64,000 bases of DNA from Undaria pinnatifida (taxonomy: Eukaryota; Sar; Phaeophyceae; Laminariales; Alariaceae): NCBI GenBank assembly GCA_012845835.1, contig JABAKD010000004.1:7111765-7175764 (forward strand), written 5' to 3'. This document shows positions 41,735-52,380 of the stretch, one piece after another. The first letter of the stretch is position 1; every line of letters starts with the position of its first letter. The notes under the pieces are model-generated. The model had not been told where the DNA came from. It was given only the letters and a program-made list of their open reading frames with translations, and did no database searches. The position numbers and the translations under genes are program-made.

Positions 41735-42281
41735 CACATCCTTCCGACGACGTCATTTGCTAAGGAACTATATTGGTATTAGTCTATTTGACCAATACTG
41801 GAAAAAAGCTACCCAAATTGCCTACCCCGACGAAGCCTTATTTGTATAACAGAATCCCGTTTTGCCATCGTAGAACCGAACCGGTGGGTTGGGGGGGGGG
41901 AGGAGGGGTAGGAGCTGAGGTTGGGTTTGATCACGACCGTCGAAGTCTGGCCCAGGGGAACGAAGCCTGGCCCAGGCAAACCGGGGCCGGCGGAGGGGCC
42001 GATGTGGTGCGGGAGTGGGGGGAGGTGCTCATTTACTGCTTATCCCCCCCGCCATTTCCACTACCTCTAGCGGGGGGGGGGGGGGGGCAGGAAGAGAGAT
42101 TAGGCGTTTTTCCGTGATTTCTAGTGTATCTGGAGGAAGTTAGCCGGAGGAGAAGGGAGGGTGTATTCCTTTCGTCGTGCATGGCCGTTGTCCGTACGCG
42201 GCCATGGGGGCGAGGGGAAGGGCGAGGGAGGGAGGGGGGGGCAGGAAGAGGTTAAGGCCCTCACAGGGGTGCGCCACACTG
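41735..42281. other. Spacer: partial tRNA-like repeat and G-rich sequence
   Basis: 41744-41860 is a partial copy of the second tRNA-like family (CGACGACGTCATTTGCTAAG, TTAGTCTATTTGACCA). 41885-42260 is G-rich with GGGGGG runs. No gene is supported. Confidence 0.5.
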
Positions 42282-42520
42282 TTGACGCATGCTGCGATGG
42301 GGGTTTCCCATTTTTTTTCCCGAGTTTTTCCTCAATTTTGGAGCCTAAGACATGATCCTCCCAAAAAACTAGCTTTGGAGGAGAAAAATCCCATGGGGCC
42401 TAGGTACACGTGCGAGAAAAAAAAAAACTTTTCCCGACGATTTTGGCTTAAGGAGCCCCGTCGTCTAGAAAGAAAAATAGCCAAAAAAAAGTAGATACCT
42501 ATGCTGTCGTAGCAAGCGTC
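42282..42520 (-). mobile_element. Family A copy
   Basis: GACGCATGCTGCGATGGGGG to GCTGTCGTAGCAAGCGTC, short interior (about 240 bases). Confidence 0.7.
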
Positions 42521-42589
42521 GGTTGCTGCATGTACTATGCAGTATGTAGTACTTCTGTGTGCGTGCGTCCTGCACACTAAAGCGACGTT

Positions 42590-43430
42590 TCCGCCCATCT
42601 AAATCCAGCGGCGCCGGTGTCCGTGCCGATGTCTCCTGGAAAAACGACTTATCTCTCTGTGGTCACCATGTACGAGACAGAGATACACGTCGCTGTACTG
42701 GTGCTGTAGTGCACTGCTGTTGTTACTGCACAGCCCTGCTACTACTGCATTGTTATGTTCTTGGACTGCATAGTTGCTGCGTACTGCTGTTACTGGCTGC
42801 TTTTTTTACTTCGTATTTGTTGTGTGCTCTTGTGAAGTTTTATCGTCGTTGCCTAGTGATGGAGTAAGGGGCATGCGGCAGTGCCATCCTGTACTATCAT
42901 GGTAGTGCTGCAGCTGTGGGGTGTTTCTGTACTGCTGTGTAGCACGTCGGTCCAGTGTACGTATCGGCCCGTTACTACAGCTGTACTGATACTGAATTTT
43001 TGCTTTGTGGTACTGGTGTGTATGCTGTTTATGCAGCACATTGGCACTGCACCATCCCTTTTTACCGCTGTTACTGTACCGATATTGTACTGACATTGCT
43101 GTTGGTACTTGTATAGTACTGTTTCTGCAGTATAGTGTAACTGTGTATTGTCCCTGTATTGCTACTGCTGCGATATTCGTCTACTGTTTCTGCGGTATGC
43201 TGCTGTGTTACTGCTTTGTATACATAGGGTTTTGTGTGTATCGAGGGTTCTACTTACTGCAGGTCCCTCCGTAGCATGAACATACCGACACTGCTGCTGT
43301 ACCTGTCGCTAGCTGCGCTACTACTGGCATAACGCTGTTTTCTGCAGACCCTGAAGCTGTCACTGCATACCGTTACCTTACCGGTACTACCTGTGTACAC
43401 CGCAAACTGTCACCACTTTTAACACATGCG
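42590..43430. repeat. Shared repeat, then degenerate CTG/TACTG-rich sequence
   Basis: 42600-42700 (GTGTCCGTGCCGATG, ACGAGACAGAGAT) resembles 55650-55740. Both follow a family A right end. 42690-43420 is rich in TACTGCTGT-like words with no fixed period, probably an eroded microsatellite. ORFs here are Cys/Leu-rich artefacts. Confidence 0.5.
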
Positions 43431-43568
43431 TATCACTTCGTGCACGACTTTTTTTTCTTTTTTTTTCTATCCTCCCGTAGATCCGGGTAAAAACGTAAAA
43501 ATAAGCTCAAGCTCCACGCGACGCACTTTCGTTTGTGTACCCGTTTTTTTTTGTGCATCTATCTGCAG

Positions 43569-43697
43569 AACGCAGAATTGGAGTCAACCTCGCCCCTCCT
43601 GGACTTGCCGGCCTTCTTCGGCAGAACCCTACAAGGGCTACTACAAGGGCTACTTACTGCTGTAGCAAACGCATGCTACGACGATAGAGGCAGCTAG
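43569..43697 (+). other. Exon-like frame running into a transposon
   Basis: A strong acceptor (T run, then ATCTATCTGCAG) opens a frame reading NAELESTSPLLDLPAFFGRT, then LQGLLQGLLTAV. It continues into the family A terminus (from about 43669), where TAG ends it. This could be an exon truncated by the insertion, with the element providing the stop, or a chance ORF. Confidence 0.25.
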
Positions 43698-44321
43698 CAG
43701 TTTTCGGATAAAAAGTTTTCTGATTGACGGGGCTTCTTAACCCAACTGCCGGTCGCCCCGGTGGCGTATCAGGTTATCCTCGAGCCTGGTATAGGTCGGT
43801 TTCGTGAGTTCGAGCCCCGCCGAGTGCATACTCGTATGAATTCGTGGGGACTTTTTCTTGTGCTCAGGTTGTTGACACGTCGTGCGGAAAGCGCGAGAGC
43901 GTGAGTTAGCAACACTCGATGAAAAATCGACGAGCGGTGGGATTGCTGAACCCTACGCGCGATACTAATTGAAGGCGAGAACAGGGGGGGGGGGGGGGGG
44001 GGGGATGACACCTGTTTGCCCACGGCTTGTTCAGAAGCTGGAAAGTAGATATGTGTGTGAAAAAACAACAACAGCAGCAGCAGCAGCAACAACAACAACA
44101 ACACCAACAACAACTACAACAACAACTACAACAAGAACTACAACATGAACTATAACAACAACAGCTATAACAACTACAACAAGAACTACAAGAACTACAA
44201 CAAGAACTATAACAACAACAACAACAACAACAAGAACTACAACAACAACTACAACAAGAACTATAACAACAACTATAACAACTATAACAAGAACTACAAC
44301 AACAACTACAACAAGAACTAT

Positions 44322-44386
<65 letters not shown>

Positions 44387-44603
44387 ACCACAATCGTCGG
44401 AAATCATAGGTACTAGTAAGCTTTGGTTGACGATTCTCGTTGCACACCCATGCCTTGGGATATATTACCCGGTAACAGTTTTATTCTTCGCCAAATCAGC
44501 TTTTGAGGATAAGAGACGGACATGTCTTAACCCGTCTTAACCTCCTCAATTGAGGGGTAGTGTTAGAAAAAAAAGTGGTGCACCTCGATCGTACGCAGCA
44601 CGA
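43669..44603 (+). mobile_element. Family A copy split by a nested SINE
   Basis: The left part AACGCATGCTACGACGATAG ... GGGGCTTCTTAACCCA ends at about 43744. The family sequence resumes at about 44391 with AATCGTCGGAAATCAT and runs to CACCTCGATCGTACGCAGCA. The join restores the conserved CTTAACCCAAAATCGTCGG word. Confidence 0.85.
43748..44391 (+). mobile_element. tRNA-derived SINE, copy 2, with an expanded AAC tail
   Basis: A box TGGCGTATCAGG at 43762-43773 and B box GAGTTCGAGCCC at 43806-43817. The body to about 44058 matches the 22.3 kb copy, then an AAC/AACT trinucleotide tail of about 330 bases follows. Insertion into a family A element is clear from both flanks. Confidence 0.85.
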
Positions 44604-44908
44604 GTCATCCCACGGCAGGAGCGCATCAGGAAAATTCTGAGCTCTATCCTAGCATGAGGCAGGAGCTCAAAATCTCAACCAAAACACACCTTCGAAGGCG
44701 TTCTCGCTTCGCGCAACACCCCACCCAAGCTTCTGTGCCCTCTATTAATAGAGTCCTAAAACAAACAAACTATATTTTCGTAAAACTTAATAGACTAACC
44801 CCGCTAGTTCCTAGCTCTTGTGGAGCTCAACCGGCAACGTGTACCTTTTTTTGGCTAAAAAAAGTGCAAAACCCCTACGACCACCGTGCGGGATGCCTCG
44901 TGTATCAT
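44603..44908 (+). mobile_element. Family B copy abutting a family A right end
   Basis: GAGTCATCCCACGGCAGGAG to CCCCTACGACCACCGTGCGG, with TTCTGAGCTC, CTTCGAAGGCGTTC and CGCGCAACACC. It starts within a base or two of where the family A copy ends. Confidence 0.75.
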
Positions 44909-46254
44909 ACCTCCGCCTCGACACCGGGAGACTCGGCCAAGCACAGCGTCGCGCTCGGACCCTCAGAAGCAGGCAAGCTACGCTCTCCCATAAGCTGCCA
45001 CCGCCGGGGCACACAGCAACCATCGGCGACAGCGAAGTGAGAATACGGGGGAGGGGGGGGGGGGGGGGGGGGGGTGAAACGTCAGGAGAAGAGTGTGCGG
45101 GGGGGGGAGGGGAGAGGGAGGGGTGGGAGGTTGGGGGAGGGAGGGGGGGAGGGGGGCGGGGCGCACTCATGTCAAGCATAGCCGTAGCCGTACGACCAAA
45201 GGCTCTCGCATAGCTCTACACTCCCGGAGACCGGGGGAGGCAAAAGCTGTCAGTGGAAACCCGACTATGGATAGAGTGGAGCGTCTGCGGCAGCCATTTA
45301 TGTCTTAGGATATCGATCGTTTTCCAGCTACTACTATCTAGTGTACCAAACTTCTCTGCTTCACACCCGCCTGTTTTCCTCCATCTCGTACTCGAACACG
45401 CTTCCGTTCTTCCTCGTACGGTTCAAGTTGATCACACTATCGGGGCGGGGTTTCCAATGTTACATATGGCTTGTTTCTCTCTACGAAACAATGGTGCTCA
45501 AACTAGGACAAGAGCTCGACAAATAACTAGGATACCAGGTACTCTTTTCAGTATTAATAGTGTCGGCTGCCATATCGCACGCTCAAAGATTGAGAGACCA
45601 CTTTTTTTTTTTTTTTTACTTGATCACATACCATTGTTATTTCTTTTGTACCAGATTAAAAAAAATACACTGTACGTCCTCGAAAAGGGTTGATATCCAA
45701 CCTGCAATAGCAGCCATATTATGTCTCCCTGTTGACCCTGGTACAAGCTACACTGTAGTTCCAAGGGGCGTCGCCGACCTATATCCTTAATGAGGACACA
45801 CAACCCGTAATACGCGCGATCGGAGTATCACACACAGCTTGCAAAGATGAGTTTCGACGAAATCTTGGATCTCACAGCTGGGGTGTTATTTTTTTTATAT
45901 ATTATTAATAATAGGTACGTATATATATCGTGCTACTAAGACACATTCTGCGTGTTATTGAGTGTTCTACACGAAAGAGAACCCTCACTGAGGACAGCAG
46001 TTGTGCAACGACAACCTAAAACATAAAAAAAAACAGTGCCTTCTTCAGCACGAAAAGCTCCCTCGGGGAAAAACAAAATAACCTCGTACAGCGGTCTAGA
46101 GAGAAAGAGAAAATATGTAAACACATCGTTTTTCCCGCGCTGGGTTATCTCGTTTTCGAAGGCAAATGTCGGGGAGACAGAACACGCCCCGCGACAGAAA
46201 AACGCCTTCGGGTCTCTGCCGCCACCGTACAACACGCAAGATAACACGACGCCT
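44909..46254. other. Intergenic sequence with dispersed repeat pieces
   Basis: 45045-45165 is a G-rich GGGGAGG tract. 45165-45215 resembles the head of repeat F (GCACTCATGTCAAGC). 45290-45430 matches 5580-5725 (CGATCGTTTTC, GTGTACCAAAC). 45800-45900 is repeat J (CGGAGTATCACACACAGCTT, GCAAAGATGAGTTTCGACGA), also at 52585-52760 and 39600-39690 (reverse) and 63400-63500. No gene convinces me. Confidence 0.5.
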
Positions 46255-46735
46255 CGGGAGTTTTTTTTTTTTCTTTTTCTTTTTTTTATCCTGCGGATGG
46301 GGAAAAATAAAGCTTTAGCTCACCACACTTCCACGTATTTTCATATGCGTCGTGTGTCGATTTAACTCAGTTAGCCTCGGGAGGTTTTCCAATCTGATTT
46401 TTCATGGGGACGACGGACGCGCAACCCCCCCCCCCAGAAAAAAAAAACACGATTGAAAGGGGGCTTCTTTAGCCCAAAATCGTCGGAGTAGCGCTGACGC
46501 GTGTTACGATAGGCGTACATGGAATACCATTTTTTGGACGATAGGGGTATATGGTATACCGTTTTTTGGCGAAAAATGGTTTCTGAGCGACGAGGCTCCT
46601 TCACCCAAATTCGTCAAAAAATAATTTTGTCCTTTTTTGCTACGCTATAATTTTGTTTTGTTCGTATGCCTAGGCCAAGGGTCTCTTTCCTCGGTATTTC
46701 ACTCTCAATTCACTCCAAAATATAATTTTGCAACT
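46255..46735 (+). repeat. Repeat C fragment and truncated family A copy
   Basis: 46255-46375 has CACCACACTTCCACGTATTT and CGTGTGTCGATTTAACTCAG (repeat C). 46497-46730 begins GACGCGTGTTACGATAGGCG, has GGTATACCGTTTTTTGGCGA, and fades without a right end. 46735-46975 holds nothing that I recognise. Confidence 0.6.
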
Positions 46736-46979
46736 TCAGAAGGGGAACCTCGCAGCGAAGAAAAACCCGGTAGCATGCGTCTTTTTAATAGTACGTAGTG
46801 TCGTTCTTGATTTGGAATTGCGAGTCACTTCTGTCACGACTACAGTAGGTCATTGGTCTGGTCATCATCGGGCTGCCCTTTTTTCAGGTTACTTGCTTGA
46901 AAAAAAAGAAAAACAAAACTTTGGCAGGTGAGGAGGCGATGAAAGACAAATGTGGAGTGCAGCACTTCTAGTAGCGTGT

Positions 46980-47125
46980 GTCACCCCGGGGAGGGGGGGG
47001 GAAGACACCCCGGGGAGGGGGGGGGAGACACCCCGGGCAGGGGGGGGGAGACACCCCGGGGAGGGGGGGGGAGACACCCCGGGGAGGGGGGGGGGAGACA
47101 CCCCGGGGAGGGGGGGGGAGAGTGC
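46980..47125 (+). repeat. 23-bp G-rich minisatellite, about 6 copies
   Basis: The unit contains ACACCCCGGGGAGGGGGGGG. Each unit carries a C4G4 inverted motif and a G9-like run. 47125-47288 holds no feature. Confidence 0.9.
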
Positions 47126-47288
47126 AAGCGCCGTTCGGTGCGTCTACGAGAAGATGTCGTCGAAATAGAGATACTTTCGTGAGAGCGCGCGCGGCCGTTT
47201 TCTTTTCGCTTGTATCAGCGCCCCCGTCATTTTTGGAAGGCGTCGGCCGGGAAATTAGGGGGGGGGAGTCGTCCCTCGGCAGGGGTGA

Positions 47289-47827
47289 TGACGCGTGCTA
47301 CGATAAAGGGTGCGCCACTTTTTCTAACTCTCCTCCTTAATTTGGGACCTTGAGACCGCTCCCAAAAACTGATTCGGTGAAAACTATCTAACTTCTATCG
47401 GATGAAACATCTCATGGCCTAGCCTTATACAACGAAAGTCACGAAGAATTTGATAGCCTGCTCCCGACGGTTTTGGGCTAAGAAGCGCCCCACCCTCTCT
47501 TCAAAAACCGTTTTACAGAAAAAAGTGCTGCACAACCTCGTTCGTAGCACGGGTCTGCGGCGGAAGTTCCTTAGGAGGGCTTCAAGCAGGATGCGCAAAA
47601 TATCTCACCCGAAAGGAATTACTTGGAAGGCGTTTCGTTCGCGCATCAACACGACCAGCATTTCGTTTCTACGCGCTGTTATGTAGTCCTGAAACAACGG
47701 TATTATTCGCCAAACACGACCAGCATTTCTATGCACTATTATATAGTCCTGACAAAAAAAAGGTGTTTTTTAATTCGTAAAAATGGTCACACCGGCCGTT
47801 ACTCCCACGCTCGAGAAGCTCAACCAA
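47289..47827. mobile_element. Family A copy followed directly by a family B-like remnant
   Basis: 47289-47553 runs GACGCGTGCTACGATAAAGG to CCTCGTTCGTAGCACGGGTC. 47553-47827 then shows B interior words (CTTGGAAGGCGTTTCGTTCG, CGCATCAACACGACCAGC) without clear B ends. Confidence 0.65.
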
Positions 47828-50800
47828 CTAGAAGGTCAGAAACAACAACGCTTCTTGGTCCAAAACTTGCAATAAAACCTCTGCTGAGGGATAACTCAAG
47901 CGGCCGTTTTCGTTGTATGTGCTCCCCTCGTTTTGAATGGCATCGGCCAGGAAATTGGTGTCGGGCTGGGGGGGGGGGGTACTCAGGTTGTGCATGGGCG
48001 CCATCGTATTACCATAGACCCTCGCATCCCTACCATGCCGGGACGGAGCACGTCGGGTTTCCACCAACCAGCTAGACAGTGCTTGCACCAAGCGCGAACC
48101 GCCGTGAGGTGTTCGGCGAGTCGCATGAAAGGTGAACTGCATCCTTCCAAGAACCTTTCGTAAGGCAGACTTCGGCACCCGTGTGCCTACTTTCTTCTCA
48201 TGAATGACAGCACCAAATGAGTTACTTTGTTTTCTGGCGTGTCAACGGGGGGGGGGGGGGCGTTATTATATACCCGTATATTCACCTGTCGGTCAGGATG
48301 CCCCGACATTTCAGCACCCACAGGAAGACACGACTGCGTCGCAGGAGTCCTAGCCGCCCGCCCCGCCCCCTGCTGCCCCACGAGCACCCCACCGCGTGGC
48401 GGCACCTCAGCCGGCCGCATGCAACCCGTTGTCAGAACCACCGCCCCGCCCTGAACCCTCGGCCCCATCCCGGCGCGCACGTCCTCCCCAGCAGAGACTC
48501 CCGCGCTTTCCCCAATCGCAGCAGCCCCGATCCCGCCCCCGGGCCTCCACGCTGGATCTGGTTCGAAATGTTCCACAAACTGTTCCACGGTCCGGTTCTC
48601 GGACCGTTCCACAGACCGGTTCTCGAAGTGTTTCGCGGTCCTGTTTTCGAACTGTCCTGCAGGCATGTTCTGGAAACGTTCTAAGGGCCGGTTTTGGAAG
48701 TGTTCCGTAGGCCTGCTCTCGAACCGTTCCTTTTCAGGTCGATTCTCGGATCGTTCCGCGGGCCGGTCCTTCGTGCTCGCATCGGTGGTCCTCCTCCTTC
48801 CGCCGTCGTTCGCCTCTGGTACTTCGTCACGGGGTAGGGTCGATGGTGTTGCGTGTATCCTCGCCGTTGCTGCTGCTGCCGCAGTTCCCGCATGCGGTGT
48901 TGCTTGCGCAGAAGCTGCTGATGATGATGCGGGGAGATGCTGCGAGGTTCTGAGCGTTACCTGCGCTGTGCCCAGGTTTCTCTGCAGCTGGCGCATGAGG
49001 GCGGACGCCCCCCTGAGCTGCTCCTCAACTTTTTCCATGTCCGTCGGCGATAGGCTGCAAGGTTGGTTTGCTTGGTTAGTTTGGTTGGTTGGTCGGTTAG
49101 TTGGTTAGTTGGTGAGTTGGTTGGTTTGATTTGGCTTGTTTGTTTGGTTGGTTGGTTGATTGGTTGATCGGTAGGTAGGTTGGTTGGTTGATCGGTAGGC
49201 AGGTTGGTTGGTCGGTTGGTTGGTTGGTTGATTGGTTGATCGGTAGGTTGGTTGGATGATTGATTGACTGATCGGTAGGTTGGTTGGTTGGTTGGTTGGT
49301 TGACTAGTTGGTGTGTTGCCGGGGGGGTAGGGTTGATCGGTCGGTAGGTTGGTTGGTTGGTTGGTTGGTTGGTTGATTGATTGATCGGTAGGTTGGTTGA
49401 TTGGTTGATTGGTTGATTGGTTGGTTGGTTGGTTGGTTGGTTGACTAGTTGGTGTGTTGGCAGGGGGGTAGGGTAGTCCCCCCGCGAGCGTTTGGCTAAA
49501 ATCCCCATGGTGATCCGCACGAGGTACGAAGTTCTTCTTCATCGCCAGCGCCCTCCCCGCGCCACCATCCTACCCCCCCGCCCTGAACAGCGGAATACTC
49601 GCGAGGCTGGATGTGATCGAAGCGATTCACGAAGCGATGAACTTACTGTACCCCCTACATATACTACATACCAGTCTGGCCGAGGATATACGAGACTTAT
49701 TATATCTGATCGAACATACCCGCTGCACGTATAAGAAGTTGTTGTTATTAACAATACATGCCGTAAAAGCGTTCAACACCTCAGACAGGTCACGATCTAG
49801 ATCACATAGACCACGTAGATCATCCAAATTCTATATGTATCGTTGTTATTATACGTTGTGCATGGTATATCTGTGTGTGGTACAGATAGACGCAGCCCAG
49901 GAAACGTGCTGCTAGATCGTTCAGATCATCCTGCGCTCACCTGGCAACATGATCTGTAGGCCATGTAGATCGTATAGACCAGGGATCTATCTTGTACTGG
50001 AATGCAAATTCCATACAGATCATGAAATGGGATATGTTCTGCTGTGGACGTATGAAGATTTTCCGCCATCCCTCACATTAACGACAATACTGGTATACTG
50101 GGAGGGAGGAGAGGAATTAACTGCTGTTGACTGTACGAAAACAAGCTGCGTGTTGACTCCGCACACCCGCGCGCATCTCCATCAAATATACGCTGGTGGA
50201 GCCCGGTGATTTTGCACGGCGCGTGAAGGTCTACTTTGACCTTAGTATGCTAGATTTAGTGCTGGGATGCGCGGTCGTTCGAGGGATTAAACCGCCTTCC
50301 GGGGTTTTACTATAGTACTTTTGGCGTAGCGGGAGGGGGGAGTCAGTGCAGGGGGTCGAACAGCCTATTTCGTCTTAACATGCTATTACCGAATTACTGC
50401 CAAAAAAGCCCCCATAAGTGCCCCCTCCCCCCCGCTTATAACAGCCTTGGTCAGTACCTGGTACGTATCTGCTAGCTGGGCATTAACGTTCGTGAGTGAT
50501 CGGCGTTGAGGGTGCCATGCTGTTTTTGTTTTCCGAGTGTGGCCAAAAAAATATCTATATAGATATATAAAACTATAAGCAACATTTTTCTATTTAACGA
50601 ACCCTTACCTGAACTCCCTCATGTTGTAGTTCGAGATCAAGCACGCCATGTCGCTCAGGTGGATCTGAATTCGCTGGACTTGCTGCATCAATATCGGCTC
50701 CCTCGGGCGCAGCCCCCCCCCTGCCATCCCAGGGGGTCGAGGTCCACCGTAGTCCCCACCACGACCACCAGCAGCAGGCGCTCCTCCGCCTCCTCCTCCT

Positions 50801-50913
50801 CCTCCTCCTCCTCCTCCTCCTCCTCCTCCTCCTCCTCCTCCTCCAGCTCCTCGTCCTCCTCCTTTTCCGACCATATGTTCGGGCGCTGAGCCGTGCCCGA
50901 AAGCTTGCTTTGC
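47828..50913 (-). CDS. Unrecognised gene, three 3' exons with octapeptide repeats
   Basis: Exons read at 50609-50913, 48286-49054 and 47828-47965. Splice sites are CTCTACCAG (in), CAG/GTAAGG (out), CCTTGCAG (in), CAG/GTGAAT (out) and a C run plus CAG (in). Phases match at both joins. The first exon reads [20 protein letters not shown], a poly-Gly run, then [20 protein letters not shown]. The second begins [20 protein letters not shown] (likely helical) and carries about eight copies of an 8-residue unit of ENRPxERF type (DNA 48545-48770, 24-base period). The third reads [20 protein letters not shown] and ends [11 protein letters not shown]. The 5' end is not identified. No family recognised. 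Repeat F forms most of the last intron, a TTGG-type repeat most of the first. Confidence 0.55.
49063..49475 (+). repeat. TTGG/GATCGGTAGG tetranucleotide array in the first intron
   Basis: About 400 bases of GGTTGGTTGGTTGATCGGTA type, with the stretch ACTAGTTGGTGTGTTG present twice (about 49305 and 49445), so a longer unit of about 130 bases has also duplicated. Asn/Pro/Thr-rich reverse ORFs are artefacts. Confidence 0.9.
49476..50608. other. Intron remainder with GATC-rich inverted motifs
   Basis: 49590-49915 (+) has an open frame reading [16 protein letters not shown] after an acceptor-like GCCCTGAACAG. 49790-49990 is rich in AGATCATCC and GATCTAGATCACATAG-like words also seen at 12420-12560. 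I do not call a gene. G and C runs lie at 50330-50440. Confidence 0.35.
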
Positions 50914-51912
50914 CTGGTAGAGTGAGTGGCTTGTGTTGATCCATGATATCGATAACGGGTCGCCGAAGAGATCCTGTATTATATATATATATATATATAT
51001 ATTTTCGTTTAAAGAAACATATCAAATGATTTTGCAAGGCCGAGGAGGGCGAGGTCAAGGGCGGGGTGGGGGCGGGGCGGGGCGGGAGGGAGGACGAGGA
51101 AGAAGAAGCGTGAAAGAAATGGAGGGTGCTTCTCCATTTTCGTGACCGCGGCAGCACTACGTTTTTTTTTCCTTTGTCATCAATGTTGTCAGTACAGTAG
51201 GTGTTCCCCCCGATATTGGGCGATCTGAGTAAGGCGGTATCCCTCTATAAGGCGGTCTAAGTAAGGCGGTATCCCGCTGTAAGGCGGTCTAAGTATAGCG
51301 GTATCCCTCGATAGGGCGGTCTGAGCAAGGCGGTATCCCTCTACACGGCGGTCTGAGTAAGGCGGTATACCGATATAATGCCGTCTGAGTAAGACGGTAT
51401 CCCGATATGAGGCGGTCTGAGTAAGGCGGTATCTCGACATAAGGCGGTCTGAGTAAGGCGGTATCCCAGCAGAAGGCGGTCAAACCCGCTCGGCGCGACA
51501 GGGGAACTGCACTCATAACCCGGAATGACTAAAGCGGCTTCCCTCGATAAAGCGGCCACATTGCTCTGGCACACCACAGCCTTTCTGGGGGGACGGACCC
51601 CTGCTGTAGCGGAAGCGGTCAAGGCTACAGCAGTGCAGCAGAGCGTCACTTTCATGGCCGCTGCTTTCAGCAGCTTAAGAGGCACTCGGCCCTGGTGTGG
51701 CCATCCACTTTATTTGGACAGCGCGATTTAAACTCATTTTGTGCTTCGCGATGGTTCCTCGACGTCGTGCCACGGCTCGCTGTGGGATCGCTTGTTTTCG
51801 TCTCGCCCAACAATAGTGTCTTTTTAGCCCGTTTCTTTCATGGGGGTACGACAGGGCCACTCGCGCCAGCGGGTCTATAGTCTATATACTATTTATAAGA
51901 GAAAAAAATCGA
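50914..51912. repeat. TA microsatellite and 32-bp minisatellite
   Basis: 50976-51002 is a TA repeat. 51205-51490 holds about 9 units of AAGGCGGTATCCC / AAGGCGGTCTGAGT, the reverse complement of the 12.7 kb minisatellite. 51490-51912 has no recognised feature. Confidence 0.75.
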
Positions 51913-52380
51913 CGCGTGCTACGATAGAGGTATTGAGGAATACCGTTTTTCGGCCGAAAATAAGAAACAAAACAAAAGCTCTGACGTGTGCTTAGATAGA
52001 GGTGCACACCGCTTTTTCTTTTTCTGTGAGTTCCTGAGTTTGGGAGCTTAAGACCATCTACTACAAAAAAAAAAAACGTTTTTTTTGGAGAAAAATCAGT
52101 TTCTGAATGACGGGGCTCAACCTTAACCCGAAACCGTCGGGAATAGTGTCATTTTTTTTTTCGTGTGTGCCTAGGCCGTGGCATTTTTCTTCCTGTACTA
52201 CGAGCAGTTTTATCTTCTCCAAGAATAAATCAGTTTTTTGGGGAGAGGTCTTAAGCTCCCAAATTGAGGAGCAGAATCAGAAAAAAGTGGTGGTGCACCT
52301 CTACCGTAGCATCGGTTCATGCTACGGTAGAGGTGCACCATCACCTTTTTTTTTTCCTGGAGCTCCTCACTTAACGCCTT
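51913..52380 (+). mobile_element. Family A copies, one truncated and one nearly complete
   Basis: GACGCGTGCTACGATAGAGG starts a copy that breaks off at about 51960. A second start (ACGTGTGCTTAGATAGAGGT, about 51980) continues to CACCTCTACCGTAGCATCGG (about 52314). Another left end follows at 52318. Confidence 0.7.

Noticed and set aside
49105-49542. Reverse ORF starting [20 protein letters not shown] and continuing as Asn/Pro/Thr/Gln repeat
   Set aside because: The long part is the TTGG array. The first 20 codons look protein-like but have no clear donor, and the region is an intron of the minus-strand gene model.
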